Shown: in pieces, positions 1 through 11,961 of the stretch
Layout of the letters: every line of letters begins with the position of its first letter
How positions within the stretch are numbered: position 1 is the first letter of the stretch
NCBI GenBank assembly: GCA_963678675.1
Contig: OY783199.1
Span: forward strand, 2,859,501-2,923,500
DNA from: Xiphydria camelus
Taxonomy: Eukaryota > Arthropoda > Insecta > Hymenoptera > Xiphydriidae
DNA: 64,000 bases
Direction of reading: 5' to 3'
The notes under the pieces: generated by a model
Databases searched by the model: none
Told to the model about the DNA's origin: nothing
Seen by the model: only the letters and a program-made list of their open reading frames with translations
Position numbers and translations under genes: made by a program

Positions 1-559
1 TCGGTCCGAACCGCGCGTGCATGTTTCACAGCGCGCGAGTGCCGCAAGAAAGGGAAAAACCTTTGACTTCCTTTCCCACTGCCACGATATCGCGCCGCGT
101 AAAATTGTGAATGGACTCGCTTTCTCGCGCGCGCGCGCGCGCCGAGTCGCCGCCGCTGCACAGTTGCCGTTGGTAAACAACGATGGCTAATTACGAAAAT
201 CCCGCGCGATAAAAATGATCGGGGAAAGTCTGAGCGAATATCGGGGACCTATATATTGTGAGGCGCAGCGGGGGGGGTGGAGGGAGAGAGATAAAAAAAA
301 AGGGAAACGCGAGAAATTTCGCGCGTACACGCATTTGACGCGAGGCACGGAGGGAAAGGTTTAATAATTTTTGCAGCGAATCCCGGTAACAGAGCTCCTT
401 GAGGTGAAATATCGAATTTTTCAATAGACACAGCGTACCTTTTACAGCTCGTTGCAGTAGATACAAACCCGAGACGTATCAGTATAAATTGATATTTATA
501 CCACTGCGAATTTTGCACTGAGAAAACGATTTCTTTGCAGTTAATAATATGTAAACTTG
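1..559. other. Noncoding stretch, no gene seen
   Basis: GC-rich start with an alternating CG tract near 127-141, then AT-rich sequence. The short open frames on the minus strand have no splice context, no recognisable motif and biased composition. I see no RNA gene here. Confidence 0.6.
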
Positions 560-822
560 CACTGAAAAAAATAAGCCGGTCAATCAAACCAAAATCCTGA
601 AGACCATAATCAAAACCGTTTAGTGAAATACGGATCCTCCATCTGTTTAATTAGACTGACTATTTTCTGGTTAGAATAACTGGATATACAGTTAGAATAA
701 CTAAATATGTAGTCAAAATAACTAGATATTTGGCTCAGATTACTAGTATTTTTGTTAGAATAACTAGACTCGTTTAACCAGATACATTTTGTCATTTTAA
801 CCGAGTTATTTTTCTCAGAGTG
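560..822 (-). mobile_element. MITE family A, copy 1 (about 263 bp)
   Basis: The ends are imperfect inverted repeats: CACTGAAAAAAATAAGCCGG at the left, and the complement of an ATTTTAACCGAGTTATTTTT-type end followed by CTCAGAGTG at the right. The interior carries the repeated word TTAGAATAACTA. The same sequence, in the opposite orientation, occurs at 25,828, 46,506 and 52,495. It has no coding capacity, so it is a non-autonomous element. No clear target duplication is visible at this copy. Confidence 0.75.
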
Positions 823-823
823 A

Positions 824-973
824 TTATAACGAAGAAATATTTCTTTGAGCCAAGCAATAAATATTAATTAGCTATATCATTTTATTTCTGTCAGAATTAA
901 AGAGACGTTCTAATAATTAACATAAGTATATTCACTTGCTGCCCGATGAAATATTTCTTTCGCCACAATCGAG
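824..973. repeat. Foldback repeat family I, copy 1
   Basis: The two ends are inverted copies around GAAATATTTCTTT: ATTATAACGAAGAAATATTT on the left, and AAATATTTCTTTCGCCACAATC on the right read in complement. A better-preserved relative lies at 44,535-44,679. It directly abuts the family A element. Confidence 0.55.
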
Positions 974-2261
974 TACACACTTGTTAATTATAGATAGACC
1001 CTCCTCTCGGCATGCTGAAAGTACACTGCGGTCTATGAAAAACTTCAACGTTCCACTTCGAGGCGCCCTGTGACCGTGATGACTCTAAATATTCACGGTT
1101 TCTCCCGTGACCCTTTACCGATCCCTTTTCTCCGTGCAGTGCATCGCGTGGATTGCCCGGCGATCCTCCCACGAATCGCTCGATACCGGACGCCATTTTC
1201 TACCCCCGAGTGCTCCCCGGACTATCGAAAGTGGCCCTTATTGTTGCGAGCAGGGACAGGGGCGGCCACAGCCGCGGAAGGTTCGGGCCGGACAATAGTT
1301 TTTCCTCGGTGCGACGTGGGGGTGTGAAGGGATCAACCTCACCCTCCCGAGCGGCCTCTGCCCATTGGTCAAAGCATCGGCTTTCCCGCGCGCGAGTATC
1401 GATCAGTTGTTCGTCAATTCGACTCCGGTAATAAGCGGTGCACTCTGCCGATCCCGGAGTCGCGGGCTTCCGGGAGCCGGAGGAGTGGTCTCGCGCGGAC
1501 GATCCGTATCTCGAGCGCTCGAGTGTGCGCGCATCGCGCCCTACAGTAGTCCCGCCGCGTGCGGGCCCGCGCTGATCGTCCCGTTGGACGCGACGTTGCC
1601 GCGCGCGCGAGATCGACGTTTGATGACAATTGCGAACAGCGAAACTCCATTAAATCGCGCGTCGGAGGCGAGGAAACAAATCGCAGGTGGAGGATACCGC
1701 GGTATCGTATGCGCGGTGCGCGTGGTATATCGATTCAAGGGATGACGATCGTCGAATCGATTGGATTTTTTAAACAAATCAACGCGCACACCCTCCCTCG
1801 ATCCGCAGAAATGATTCTACTAACGGGCGGGGAAACGGTACCTCGACTGCACCGGAGAATCGAATAAAGTTGATAGCGCGTGCGCGTGACGTCCGAGATA
1901 ATTAAAAAAATTCCGCGACTGACGCGAGAGACGAGGCGGCGTGTGTCTATAGCGGAGGCTGCGGCCGCCGCCGAAAGGAGAAACGATGCGTCGACTTTCG
2001 AACGTTCGAAATGAAAAATCGCATCACGAATTTTCCCGTTGTCGAACGAATTTGGTTTTCACGTGTAAAAATCCCTCCTGTGATGCAACGTGTAGTCTAA
2101 ATTCGCAATTACGACGATCTGTACGTATATGTTTCCGTATTTCAGTCGAATTCCACTCATTCGCGTTATTCGAGCGAATGTAGGTACACCGCACTCCGGG
2201 GATAATATTTCCGATCCTGTTTTTCGATGGAATACCGAACGAACGAGACGTCGTTACGACG
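974..2261. other. Noncoding GC-rich stretch
   Basis: CpG-rich sequence with several overlapping open frames on both strands, rich in Arg, Ser and Ala. Overlap of open frames in all phases is expected from stop-poor GC-rich DNA. None has a domain, a signal peptide or a clear exon boundary. Confidence 0.55.
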
Positions 2262-2271
2262 ACTCTCTTTC

Positions 2272-2319
<48 letters not shown>
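2262..2319. repeat. (CT)n microsatellite
   Basis: Nearly uninterrupted CT dinucleotides over about 58 bp, with one TATCT interruption near the start. Confidence 0.95.
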
Positions 2320-3061
2320 GAGGGAAACAAAAGAAAAGAAACACAACGCTGGGTACTCACGAAACTTTAGCGCGACGATCAACCGGTGCCGCCTGTATAC
2401 CAATACGACTCCCTCCGATCACTGTTTACACCGCGCGTTACGTTCGGCGCGCTCGCGTTCGACGAAAGCCGAGCCAAAACGCTCCACTTCCACTTCACCG
2501 CGAATAGAAACGAATTAGCCTGAAATCCACGAACGGCACTAGGTATGCTTGGGATATAAAAATGAAACGGTCCGTTGACCGCGCCCCGCGGAGAAAGAGC
2601 CGCGTTGCCGCTCGATGTTTGTATATTTAATGCAGCGACGATTCACAAAAAAGCGTGATTGCAGCGCAGTCACGGGCCTCGGGCGGAGCCACAAAGCGTA
2701 AAGGTAATTCTCCTTCGCGCGCGTTCGAAGAAGGAAAAAAAATGCCGGGATTCTCTTCCCGTATATATATATATATACGCGACGACTTATTTTCCCGCGA
2801 ATTCGAAATCCGAGTCTCCCGGCTTCAAAATCGGAGCAGCGCTGATGTGCTCTGCCCCGGGAAATTATTTATAAATCCTCTTTTCTCTACGAAATTTGGG
2901 GTGAAATGGTATTTTCTCGGGCGATGGTAAAGTTGAAATTGGGTATTTCGATTTTCGCGATATTTTAATCGCGCTACGATTTTTGGAGCGCGATGATATG
3001 TACAAGGAGAAATGTTTGCGGTGACCACATTCACGTAACAATGTTGAATTATCGCGATATA

Positions 3062-3257
3062 TCGTCGTTGGTTTAAGAATATCTCCTATGTGTGCAAATA
3101 ACCTAGGAAGCGAAAAAAAGTGTTGTTAATTTTAACACAATCTAAATTAGAGACTACCAAACAGTGCGGACCAACTTTCTGATACTCTAAATATAGTAAA
3201 ATCGCAGAATCGGTGAAATGTGCACATATAGGAGATATTCCTAAACCAACGACGACA
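3062..3257. repeat. Inverted-repeat element, about 196 bp
   Basis: The left arm (from 3,062, CGTCGTTGGTTTAAGAATAT) and the right arm (ending 3,257) are complementary over about 37 bp, including TCTCCTATRTGTGCA. The middle is AT-rich and noncoding. This is a typical foldback or MITE layout. Confidence 0.65.
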
Positions 3258-3303
3258 TGACGTTCATTGCCATAAGTATATCGATATTTACCATAATTAG
3301 GGA

Positions 3304-3710
3304 GAACTTTTATTTTTCTATCGCAATGGGGCGCTATTATCGTTATATCGGCGCAACATTTCGAATAATAGATGGAGGAGGAGGGCAATAATTTGAGGAC
3401 ACACGGAGAAATGTTTGTGGTAACCACTCCCATAATCCATGTGGTAAGATTGACTTATTGCGACATATATTATGACGTTCAGCACCACAAATATATCGAT
3501 ATTTTCCATAAGTATTGTCATATTTTCTATATTGAACGTTATATCCCGCAATAACTCAATCTTACCACATGAATTATGGGAGTGGTTAACACAAACTTTC
3601 CTCCGTATATCCTCGAGTCATTGCCCCCCCCCCGCCCCCCCAATCAATTATTCAAAATTTTCCCTCGATATAACGATAATTTCCCCCCATTGCGATATAA
3701 AAATAAAAGT
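3304..3710. mobile_element. Outer foldback element hosting a nested element
   Basis: A left arm at about 3,304-3,375 (containing ACTTTTATTTTTCTATCGCA) is complementary to a right arm at about 3,625-3,710 (containing TGCGATATAAAAATAAAAGT). The arms are split by the insertion at 3,402-3,608. A G/C-homopolymer difference (GGGCAATAA versus a run of Cs near 3,627) shows slippage since insertion. Confidence 0.65.
3402..3608. mobile_element. Nested foldback element with about 75-bp arms
   Basis: From ACGGAGAAATGTTTGTGGTA at the left, the sequence is complementary to the right end for about 75 bp, with shared blocks AACCACTCCCATAATYCATG and TGGTAAGATTGA. It lies inside the outer foldback at 3,304-3,710, so it is the younger insertion. 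Confidence 0.7.
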
Positions 3711-6257
3711 CCTCTCTGATTCAAATCTTTTCCTCATTACATACAACGCGTCCACCGATCTCGGTTTCCAATTTACCCTTAATTAAGCGGTTATCGATCT
3801 CTCGCTCCGCCGTCCAATATCGTCTCCGCTCCCCTTTCACACGGCTCCGCGGAGCGATCTTTTCTACGAATCGATAAAACGTTCCGAGCTTTAACGGGCT
3901 TTCCTCGAACCTCGTCTCTCTCCTGCAATCGAGAACCGGTTACCACCTCTTCGCCCGGTTCTTTACTTGTCTATAGACATTCGCAAAGCGATGCAACGCG
4001 CGTTGGTACGCGTACACGCATCTGTATACGGCAATGAATCGGGCAGGCGTTGCGCGAGTGCCACTGCGTTGCGCGTCGAGTGCACTCGCCGATTTGCAGG
4101 GTGGCTCCTATCCGAGGGGGAGGGAAGGGGACGATCGTCGAATATCCCCGACGTGGAATATTACGAATTACGCGAATTTTGGGAGAGCCGAATGTATAGA
4201 TATATACGTCGAAAGGTTCGGCAAAACTGCAGTGAATAATTGTACGAACGGGCGAAAAAAAAAGAGTCAAGGCCAGTCGCGGAAGTGATTCGACAAAAAT
4301 GACGAATCTGACTTTGAAAATTCGAGCACGATTAAATTTTCGGTGATGCATACTTCCTCCTGACGATTGCAATATTCCTCGTACTGCACTGTCAATATCG
4401 ATTGCGGGGCCAATTAATTATAATTACACTCTGCACGAGACTCTGACAACTTTGTCCAGTTGTCCCCTGCGTCCCTCGCCCTCAGTCACAAAACGACTCT
4501 CGCCTTCGCTCAACAGAAGCGCGTTGATCAGTGCACTGAGACTGCACCCCGATATCGTCCGCTTTATATGCCGCTCGGAATGGCATGTCGCAGCGTTGTT
4601 GTCATTATTCCTTCAACCCTGATCCATTTAACCTCTGCCCTTGGTGGGTATGTAGGGGAAGGTCTGGCGAAACGCATACGTCAAAAATTAGCCGATTGGG
4701 CTTTTTCTCCGGCAATGACCGACAGTTATGAGGCGCAGTGTGTACAGTTCTTGCTCGACGTGTACATCCGGAGACGGTGGGACTATAATTCGGTGCAGTT
4801 CGGAGTATAGCGTCGAATATTTTTTACGCGGTTATCGCAAGCGGTAAAAAATCGGCGAAATTATTGCACACGATAAACCGCGGGAAAAAAATGCTCTCAT
4901 CGCCCCCTCGAACAATCCGATCGTCGAATAAAGTGACGGCATTTTCGATGCCGTTCAAGAATTTTGACATTTCTGCGTCATTTTCGTCGCAGCGCCTCGC
5001 CCGGCGCGCTTTCGATAATTTTTTCTCGCCCCCCTCGACATATTGTTTGAACTCGAAATCTCCGAGCATCACCCGAAGGCCTCGTCACGTCGATTACATA
5101 CTTCGATCCGCTCGAAGTCCGACAGATCCTTGATCTCGGTGCTTCTGTGCGATTAGTCATCGTCACTCGACACGTTTCGCCGGCTACGGCGTGGATTTAC
5201 CGTAGGAAAAAAAAAGCCGGCGTTATCTATAGCACAATTTCGTAATCGCGACGCTTCTTTGCCCCTTCCGAGAAACGTCCGGCACTTTACCGCGAGATTT
5301 AGCCGTTGAGAGGAGAAAAAAAAAGTTGCGCGCGGCGACTCACCCGTCACCCAGGTGTAGGTAGGTATTTTCAACGGCGCAAGTCGACGGTCCCCGCGGC
5401 GTCCATTCGCAGTGCAGGCGCACTCAACGGCACTTCGACTTTCCGCGCGCGTTCCCCCACTTTACAAATTTTATTTTCGGAGCGCGGTGTACGCAATGTG
5501 GTATAAATCGCGGATGCCGGGGGCTGCGTGCACGGATGCCACGCGGGTAGGTGTATCCTCGATCCCGAAATTTTCGGAGGTCAATTACGGGCCGCCAGGG
5601 CGCGGGGAGGAGACGTGCGAGGAATTCGAATCGATTGGAAACCTCGGAGCGGCGAAAGAGTCGATAACAAAAAAATTCGTATCCACAAGTTACGCGGGGA
5701 GAGAAACGTCGATTTTAAGGAGCCAGAGATGCGGTCTGACGCAAATAAGACGCGATTCGCGCGAAGCGCCGAATTAATCGAGAGGAAGGCGGATGAAAAA
5801 TATACATGCGGTTATCCCCTTTGCGAATAAAACTGGAGCGACGATCGATCGGACACTGAGAACGGGACCTCTGCTCCAAAACGGAATTCGGACGAGGACG
5901 CTACCCCGACGAGGTTCGATTGTAGAGTATTTCGGTGCCTTAATCCCAATCGATTACCAAAGACTTTGTCCCATTTTCTCGTGGGGGAGGGGGGGGGGGC
6001 GGCTCTCGTTTACGTAATGCGACTTGTCGAACAGCGCGGGAGTTGCGCAACTGCGGACTTATTCATCTTTCCAAATACACGTAGTTTGCGGTTCGACGAG
6101 TGGCTGCCGCGCTGGAATAAGTCGTCTGGTGGCAAATAGTGACTACCGAAAGTGGGATCGAGACTGATACAGGTGAATCAGATCGTTTAAAGAGATCAGC
6201 TCGCCTGCGCTCTGCTCCAAAATCGTTATAAAAATACTCTTTTCATCTCCGATCAAC
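3711..6257. other. Noncoding stretch, no gene seen
   Basis: Moderately GC-rich sequence with only short, overlapping, low-quality open frames. The longest (about 4,460-4,810, 116 aa on plus) has no domain, no ortholog I recognise and no splice context. Confidence 0.5.
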
Positions 6258-6561
6258 GCGGAAAAAAAATGGATTTTACAGTCTCAGCAAAACTCGGTTT
6301 TTCCGGGGACTTTTTACTACGATGACAGAAATATTATCTGCGGCGGCAAAAGATATCCTCGATAATAACAAATCAAACTACAATCGCAGTGAAATTTTTT
6401 GCGGTAAAAATATTTGTCATTCAAGCCAATATTTTGACTGTCACTGGACATATCCTTTACAGCCGTAGATAATACCTATATCTAGTTTTGTCGGAACGGC
6501 CAGAAATTATCAGCGAAACCTAACTTTGTCCAAGCTGCAAAATCATTTTTTCCCGTTACAC
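6258..6561 (+). mobile_element. MITE family E, copy 1 (about 304 bp)
   Basis: The ends are inverted around GATTTTRCAGTCT and its complement near 6,530 (AAGCTGCAAAATCATTTTTT). The interior matches 23,350-23,657, including GACAGAAATATTATCTGYGG. No coding capacity. Confidence 0.75.
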
Positions 6562-6599
6562 ACGATCCTCCCTCACGACGTCTTTCAACGTCCCAATCC

Positions 6600-7959
6600 C
6601 CCCGTCAAAAAGCCACCCACCCCCGAAAAATCATTCGAAAAGGACGGAGAACAAAACGGAAGATAATCGCGAAATTCCCAACCCCCTTCCGGCAGCAGCC
6701 GAACAAGTACGGGCAACCGCGCGAACCGCGAGCTCTCATTGACGCCATCGCGAGCGCGGCGGGGGTTGCGAAGCACCGAGCGCTCCCGGCGCGACGTCCA
6801 GCGCGGAATGCGCAGCGGCTAATTAGCCCGGCCGCGCGCGTCCTCGCCTAATAGACGATAAAGATCCTCGCCATTTTGTGCGCGGCCGCGGTGATACCCG
6901 CCCGCGTTAAGCGTGTTTTTTTCGCACGCCACACGCGCGTGTGGGCGCAGCGCGCACGAGGGACGTACGCGCGCGTGTTCCGTGCCAGGACGGATAACGA
7001 AGCGGAGGGATCGGTAGGCGTTCCTCGATTGGCTGGTGGACGCGCTCTGACGTAACCCGCAGCCGACCCGCTGAATGGACGGCTGTGGTGGGGGGGTCAG
7101 AAGGGAGCCCGGGGGGGGGAAGTCGAATGTCGGGCAAGCGCGGGGGTGGCGGCGCGGAGGGGACGTCGTGAGGACAACGCGGCGGGGGTGCGTTCGCGTC
7201 GGTGTGCGGCGTTGTGCGCGGCCGCGTCGCGCGGCGGGAAGTGGGGTCCAGAGGGGAGAGAGAGAGAGAGAGAGAGAGAAGAGCGGAGGCCGGGAAACGA
7301 GCGTGGCCGGCGGCGGCGGCGGTGGCGGCGGTGGTGGTGGCGGCAGGAGGCGAACACGAGTTCCTGCCAGCACTCCGGCACCGAGATTCGAACGCGGTAG
7401 ACGTGCCCCGGGTTCGATCCCTGCGCAGCCTCTCTCACCGCTCCAGCAGTCGCTCGGGCACCGGTGCCGCCCGCGCGTTTCCGCCATTTCCCGGGGAGGC
7501 CGCGAGAACGTCGTCGCGGGCGCGCCGGATAAGGATCTCGGGGCGGGATCCGTCCACGTCGTTCCTCGTTGTCCTCGGTGCATCGGTATTTCGGGGAGAG
7601 CCCTCCTCGCCTCTCCTTCCCCCCGTCGGTGTTCCTCTCGGCGAGGCCAGTGATCTCTCGCGTTTTGCCCTTGAGAGAGAGAGAGAGAGAGAGAGAGAGG
7701 GAAAGAGAGATGAGAGAGAGAGAGAGAGAGGGAAGCTAGAGGGAGAGAGGAAATACGGAAAGAGAGCGAACTCCACAGTGCACTCGCGGGGGTGGCTACC
7801 GGTTTCCCGGGAACTGGAGCGTTTCTGCTGCGATAACACCTGGCGCTGAGTGTGGGAACTGCCCGTGCCGAGAGGTACACTCGGGCTCCCGCGCGCCGTC
7901 GTCCGGGACTGGGCCAGGAGGAGAATCTTCGCGCGGTCATCCGCTCCGACGTATCCGAG
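6600..7959 (+). promoter_or_regulatory. CpG-rich block, candidate promoter/5'UTR
   Basis: A 1.3-kb block, extremely rich in CpG, with (GA)n tracts at about 7,255-7,280 and 7,673-7,733 and (GGC/GGT)n near 7,310-7,345. All six frames are nearly stop-free, so its long open frames are not evidence of coding. It ends in a good donor-like site (CCGAG then GTAATT at 7,960), which would fit a first noncoding exon of a plus-strand gene whose other exons I cannot see. This is inference; it could equally be a GC-rich intergenic block. Confidence 0.3.
7673..7733. repeat. (GA)n microsatellite
   Basis: About 60 bp of GA dinucleotides with short interruptions. A shorter tract of the same motif lies at 7,255-7,280. 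Confidence 0.9.
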
Positions 7960-9738
7960 GTAATTTCAATACTTTTTTGCGGGGGCGGAGACGGGAGGAC
8001 AGGCTTTTCGATTAATCGACGCGGTTATATACGCCAGCGGTGGTTCGGTTTGGCATTTCGCGGGTTGGATTGCGTTTGTTTTTTTTTTTTTGCGAAGGAG
8101 AAGCAATCGTACGTTCGTGGGCAATTCGCGGATTCCGATCTCACGTATATCGTGGAGAATGCATCTATAGACAGCAGTTTTCGTATAACGGCAATTCGTA
8201 ACGGCCAGGCTGTACAAAAAAATATAAATCATCTCGCTGTAAAAACGCTTTTAGAGCACTCACTCCTCCGTAGCTTTAAACGGATCTCGCAGCATCCCTC
8301 CTGGTCGATCGAATAATCCTCGAACTATTTTCACTGAAACCGAAAGAAAAACGTGGGTTGAAACGTCCCACGTTGAGAGATGAGACCGACGCAGCTTCTC
8401 TGCACTCCTCGCACGTGGCATCCCCCTTTAAAGTTCGTACGGGAAGCTTCGATAGCGCTTCAGAGAAACATCTCATCCCCCGGCTCCGATCGATTCGACG
8501 TCTCGATAAAAATTTAAAGAACTCCCGGAGGGGCGAGAGAGAAAGAGAAAGAGGGGGGGGGAGAGTGGCTGCACGCGCGCGAGTGAAAAGAGCGCGGGAG
8601 AGGAAGTCGAGACGCGTCGCGCGGCTGCACTGCAGGCGTGCGGTTGACGTACCACCGGATCCGGCAGCGATACGGCTCGATGTAATTAGAGAAATAGTAT
8701 TTCGCTCGCTCATCAATCGCGACTGCCAGCGGCGCCCCGAATGTTTTCGGGGCGCGTTGCTCTACGTTAATTAACGCCGAGACTCTCGGGAGAGCCGCGT
8801 GACGAGGCGAAAATTGAATTTTCCGCGATACGACGCGTATCTCGGTCTCGACGTTTCGCAAATGCGTTCAGGTCGGCGTGATACCGTGCGCGCGGGAGTT
8901 GAATCTACCGGTAAACGAAACGACACGCCCATCTCTTGCCACGTTTGGGTTATTTCGACCGCGGTGTTTTAGCTTTCACCCTTTTTCCCGCCATTTTCTC
9001 CCGTGGCTCTCCCTCGGCGATACGGAGTCTTACGCCGGTACGCAAAAAGGCAGCTTTTCGCAATCAGTGAGGGATCGCGCTCCGAATTATTTCAGTGACG
9101 TTACGGTCGCGATAAAAAATTGAGTACAGTTCTTGCGTCGCTGTCAGACATCGAAACGAAAATATTAAGGCTCCTCTTCTCAGGTATCAGAAAACTTTCG
9201 TTCACGCAAATTATACGTCATCGATTCTACACGCTATAGTGCAGCGTTTTTTGTAAACAAACAGTCAGAAAATGTATTATTCATTGATAACAATTGTGGG
9301 AGAGTTGACGAAAAAATCGGCTGCCACGTAATTTTTAGCGATATTAGACTTCGAAGTCTGGTCTACAGATCTGGTCTACTTACGCTAAAACCTGAGAAGG
9401 GGAGCTTTATAAGCATGGATTTATCCGGGATAAAATTTAATTAACTCGGATAAAAATTGATTTAATCGAAAGCAACGTCCATTCTAGTCGATAAATGATC
9501 CGAGTATGATCCCTAATGAATCTGGAGTAAATCTGCGATCGTAGGAATAATTGTCAATCACGGGAAACATCGAATCATCATTTTTCTCAAGAGTATCACT
9601 CGTTTTTTTGAACTCGAATCAAATGACACGTTTGTTCGTATGCACCGATCTTTCTAAGTAGTTGTAAATGCTCTACAGTCGGATTTATTATCGCGTAACT
9701 TGAGTAGCGCCGAAACGATGTATAACGCTTCCAGCGAA
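7960..9738. other. Noncoding stretch, no gene seen
   Basis: GC-rich up to about 9,120 with only shadow-like open frames, then AT-rich from about 9,130. A plus open frame at 7,852-8,316 overlaps open frames in other phases and shows no motif. Confidence 0.5.
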
Positions 9739-9965
9739 CACCCAGGGAAAAAAGGCTTAGTTGAACACTGATCTAATAGAAAAATTGATTTGCGATGAAT
9801 ATCAATTTTATCAAATCGAGAGAAAGTCTATTTGAATTAAACTGATGTTCTACAAGGTTCGTACTCGAAAGATATGCAAAAAAACATTTATCTAATTCAA
9901 ATAGACTTTTGTTCGATGGGAATAAATTCTTATTCACTTATTTAAAATAAATTTTTCAATTAGGA
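9739..9965 (+). mobile_element. MITE family B, copy 1 (3' truncated)
   Basis: Starts CACCCAGGGAAAA, and the interior is a long imperfect inverted repeat (AAAGTCTATTTGAATTA against CTAATTCAAATAGACTTTTG). Other copies are at 10,048, 21,579, 24,081 and 49,890. The right terminus (CTAGACCTTTTCCCTC in other copies) is missing here. Confidence 0.7.
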
Positions 9966-10047
9966 TTTAAAGCAGCTGTAAACGCTTGACAATCGGACTT
10001 ATTATCCCGTAACTCGAATAGCGTACAAAACGATTCCAACGCGCACA

Positions 10048-10518
10048 CATCCAGGGAAAAAATCTAGTTGAATACAAATAACCTAAGAGAAACATTTATT
10101 TGAGATGAATAGGAATTTATTCACATCGACCGAAAGTCTATCTCAATTAGATGGATTTCCGACAAGGTTCGTACTCGATTAAAAAGATACGCAAAACACT
10201 TATCAAATTCAAACAGACTTTTATGCGATGTGAATAAATTCCTACGCTGACAAAAAAATTTGCTTCATTCGATAATCGGTGAGGTTGAATACGGCGAACC
10301 TCACGGTATGATGGTTTCAAGGAGACATTTCTTGTTTCACCTTCAAATTTGCTGCCTCAACTCCATGTATTTTTCCTTGCAGTCTTTTGGTATTGAAACC
10401 TATGTAATTACACCGTATTTAACCTCACCGACGGTTGAATGATGCTAATTTCTTCAGCGTATTTATCTCAAATAAATTTGTCCATCAAATTCATATTCAA
10501 CTAGACCTTTTCCCTCAG
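10048..10518 (+). mobile_element. MITE family B, copy 2, split by a nested MITE
   Basis: The family B left half (CATCCAGGGAAAAAATCTAG onward) stops at 10,244 and resumes at 10,460, ending TCAACTAGACCTTTTCCCTC. The interrupted host word AATTCCTATTTATCTC is intact in other copies, which locates the insertion exactly. Confidence 0.8.
10245..10459 (+). mobile_element. Nested MITE family C with TA target duplication (215 bp)
   Basis: Begins CGCTGACAAAAAAATTTGC, ends GCTAATTTCTTCAGCG, and is flanked on both sides by TA (10,243-10,244 and 10,460-10,461). The uninterrupted family B sequence has a single TA at that spot, so this is a genuine target-site duplication. A second copy is at 16,572-16,960. 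TA duplication is typical of Tc1/mariner-type transposition. Confidence 0.85.
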
Positions 10519-11392
10519 CGCGGATCGTACAACTTGCCGTCGAACCTCCGTGAAAGAAAATACGTCCATCTCGGTGCGGCGCTATAACGAGAATATCCCT
10601 CGTCGACGCGTCTTTTAATCTTAAGGATCACGACGGATCCGACACGCTCGGTTCCTTCCACGTTTTTTCCCGGCGTGTCCTTCGATCCGCTCCGTCGTCG
10701 CATTGTGCCGCAAATGGAAACGATTCGCTCCGTTTCTTTCGTCGTTTATTTCGATCTTCGATTCCTGCTGCGCGCGGCGGAGCCGCAGCCGGATGACGCG
10801 CCGATCGATCGCGAGACGCGGAGGATTTTTCGAAGAGCCGCACGGCGCCTCGCGAGTCCCTCTTCGAGGTCTCTCCGAGCCGCGCGCACGGGATAACGCG
10901 CTCTCGCAGATTTAAATAACAAAGTACCGCACGCGCGGAATATTCGATTACGTGGCGGGGTGGCGCGTCGCGGGGAACGGATATCGCCGGGTCCTTTTTG
11001 CGGGCGAAAGAGAAAGCCCGCGGCGCGCGCGAAAGAGACCGCGCCGACGAAAATACAGCGCCGCGCTAACGAGCGAAAAGCGATTACTTCGCGCATCGAG
11101 CGAGCCCGAGCGACTTCTCGCGCGCGATTTATTCGCGAGCGGCTGCGGATAAAATAGGCGTCGCGCGACGTGGACGATTCTGATCGATCCTTGCGGTCAT
11201 CGGCGGGGTTGTCGTCGCGATGAGTATCATTTTCGGAGGGATAAACGATAATTCGACGACGATCAATCTACGAAAACGCATCCGAGCGAGACTTTCCATT
11301 CGTCGAAGATATTTTATCGCCTCGCAGTCGTCACGCGGGGCTAAACTTACTCTCCAGGAAATGAAATTTTCGAAGACTACATTGTTATCTGT
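10519..11392. other. Noncoding GC-rich stretch
   Basis: CpG-rich DNA with Arg-rich open frames in both strands and several phases. No gene is supported. Confidence 0.5.
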
Positions 11393-11594
11393 TCTGTAAA
11401 GAACTGTATTTTTAATATACTTTTGTGTACAAAGCTTTTCCTCAATATGCGATTTTATGAAGATAAATATATTTCTTTGTGAAATTTCTTTGATGAATTT
11501 CATCACGGAGTATATTAAGTTTTATAATCACCTGTTGGATAAAAGCTTTGTACAATAATATCAAATTTATGTAAATTTTTTTTGTTACACTGTA
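11393..11594 (+). mobile_element. MITE family H, copy 1
   Basis: About 200 bp. The left part reads (C)TGTAAAGAACTGTATTTT...ACAAAGCTTTT and the right part is its imperfect complement (AAAAGCTTTGTACAATAAT). The core contains the diagnostic GAATTTCATCACGGAGTATA. Relatives are at 13,873, 14,447, 15,241, 42,511 and 50,142. Confidence 0.7.
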
Positions 11595-11924
11595 GAATAA
11601 AGTCTTACATCGATGTGTGGGTTAAACGTTCACAGATAATAGTGATTAAAGTTTCTTTCCTGCCAAGTTTAGCGTCGTACGATATATTTGCTCCCTCGCA
11701 AAGATCCACGGGGCTAAACTCGGGAGAAAAGCGGTATACTCGATCGAGTTTCCGTCTCCCTTCCGCGCATTTCGAATCGCTGCAACTCGTCTCCTCGCTC
11801 CCCCTATCAGCAGCTCGCCTCTCCCGTATCGCGCAACAGGCGCAGAACGATGCAAATCCCCGTAACAGTCGAGGCTACGTCCGATCGATATCTCTAGAGC
11901 AGATACGAGAGGTGGACAATATTT

Positions 11925-11929
<5 letters not shown>

Positions 11930-11958
<29 letters not shown>
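11930..11958. repeat. (GA)n microsatellite
   Basis: About 29 bp of uninterrupted GA dinucleotides. Confidence 0.9.

Positions 11959-11961
<3 letters not shown>

Noticed and set aside
7405..7430. tRNA-like T-arm word GGGTTCGATCCC
   Set aside because: No acceptor stem, D arm or anticodon arm can be formed in the 70 nt upstream.
6819..7940. 373-aa minus-strand open frame
   Set aside because: Runs through (GA)n and (GGC)n repeats, overlaps long open frames in other phases on both strands, and has a simple-sequence composition.
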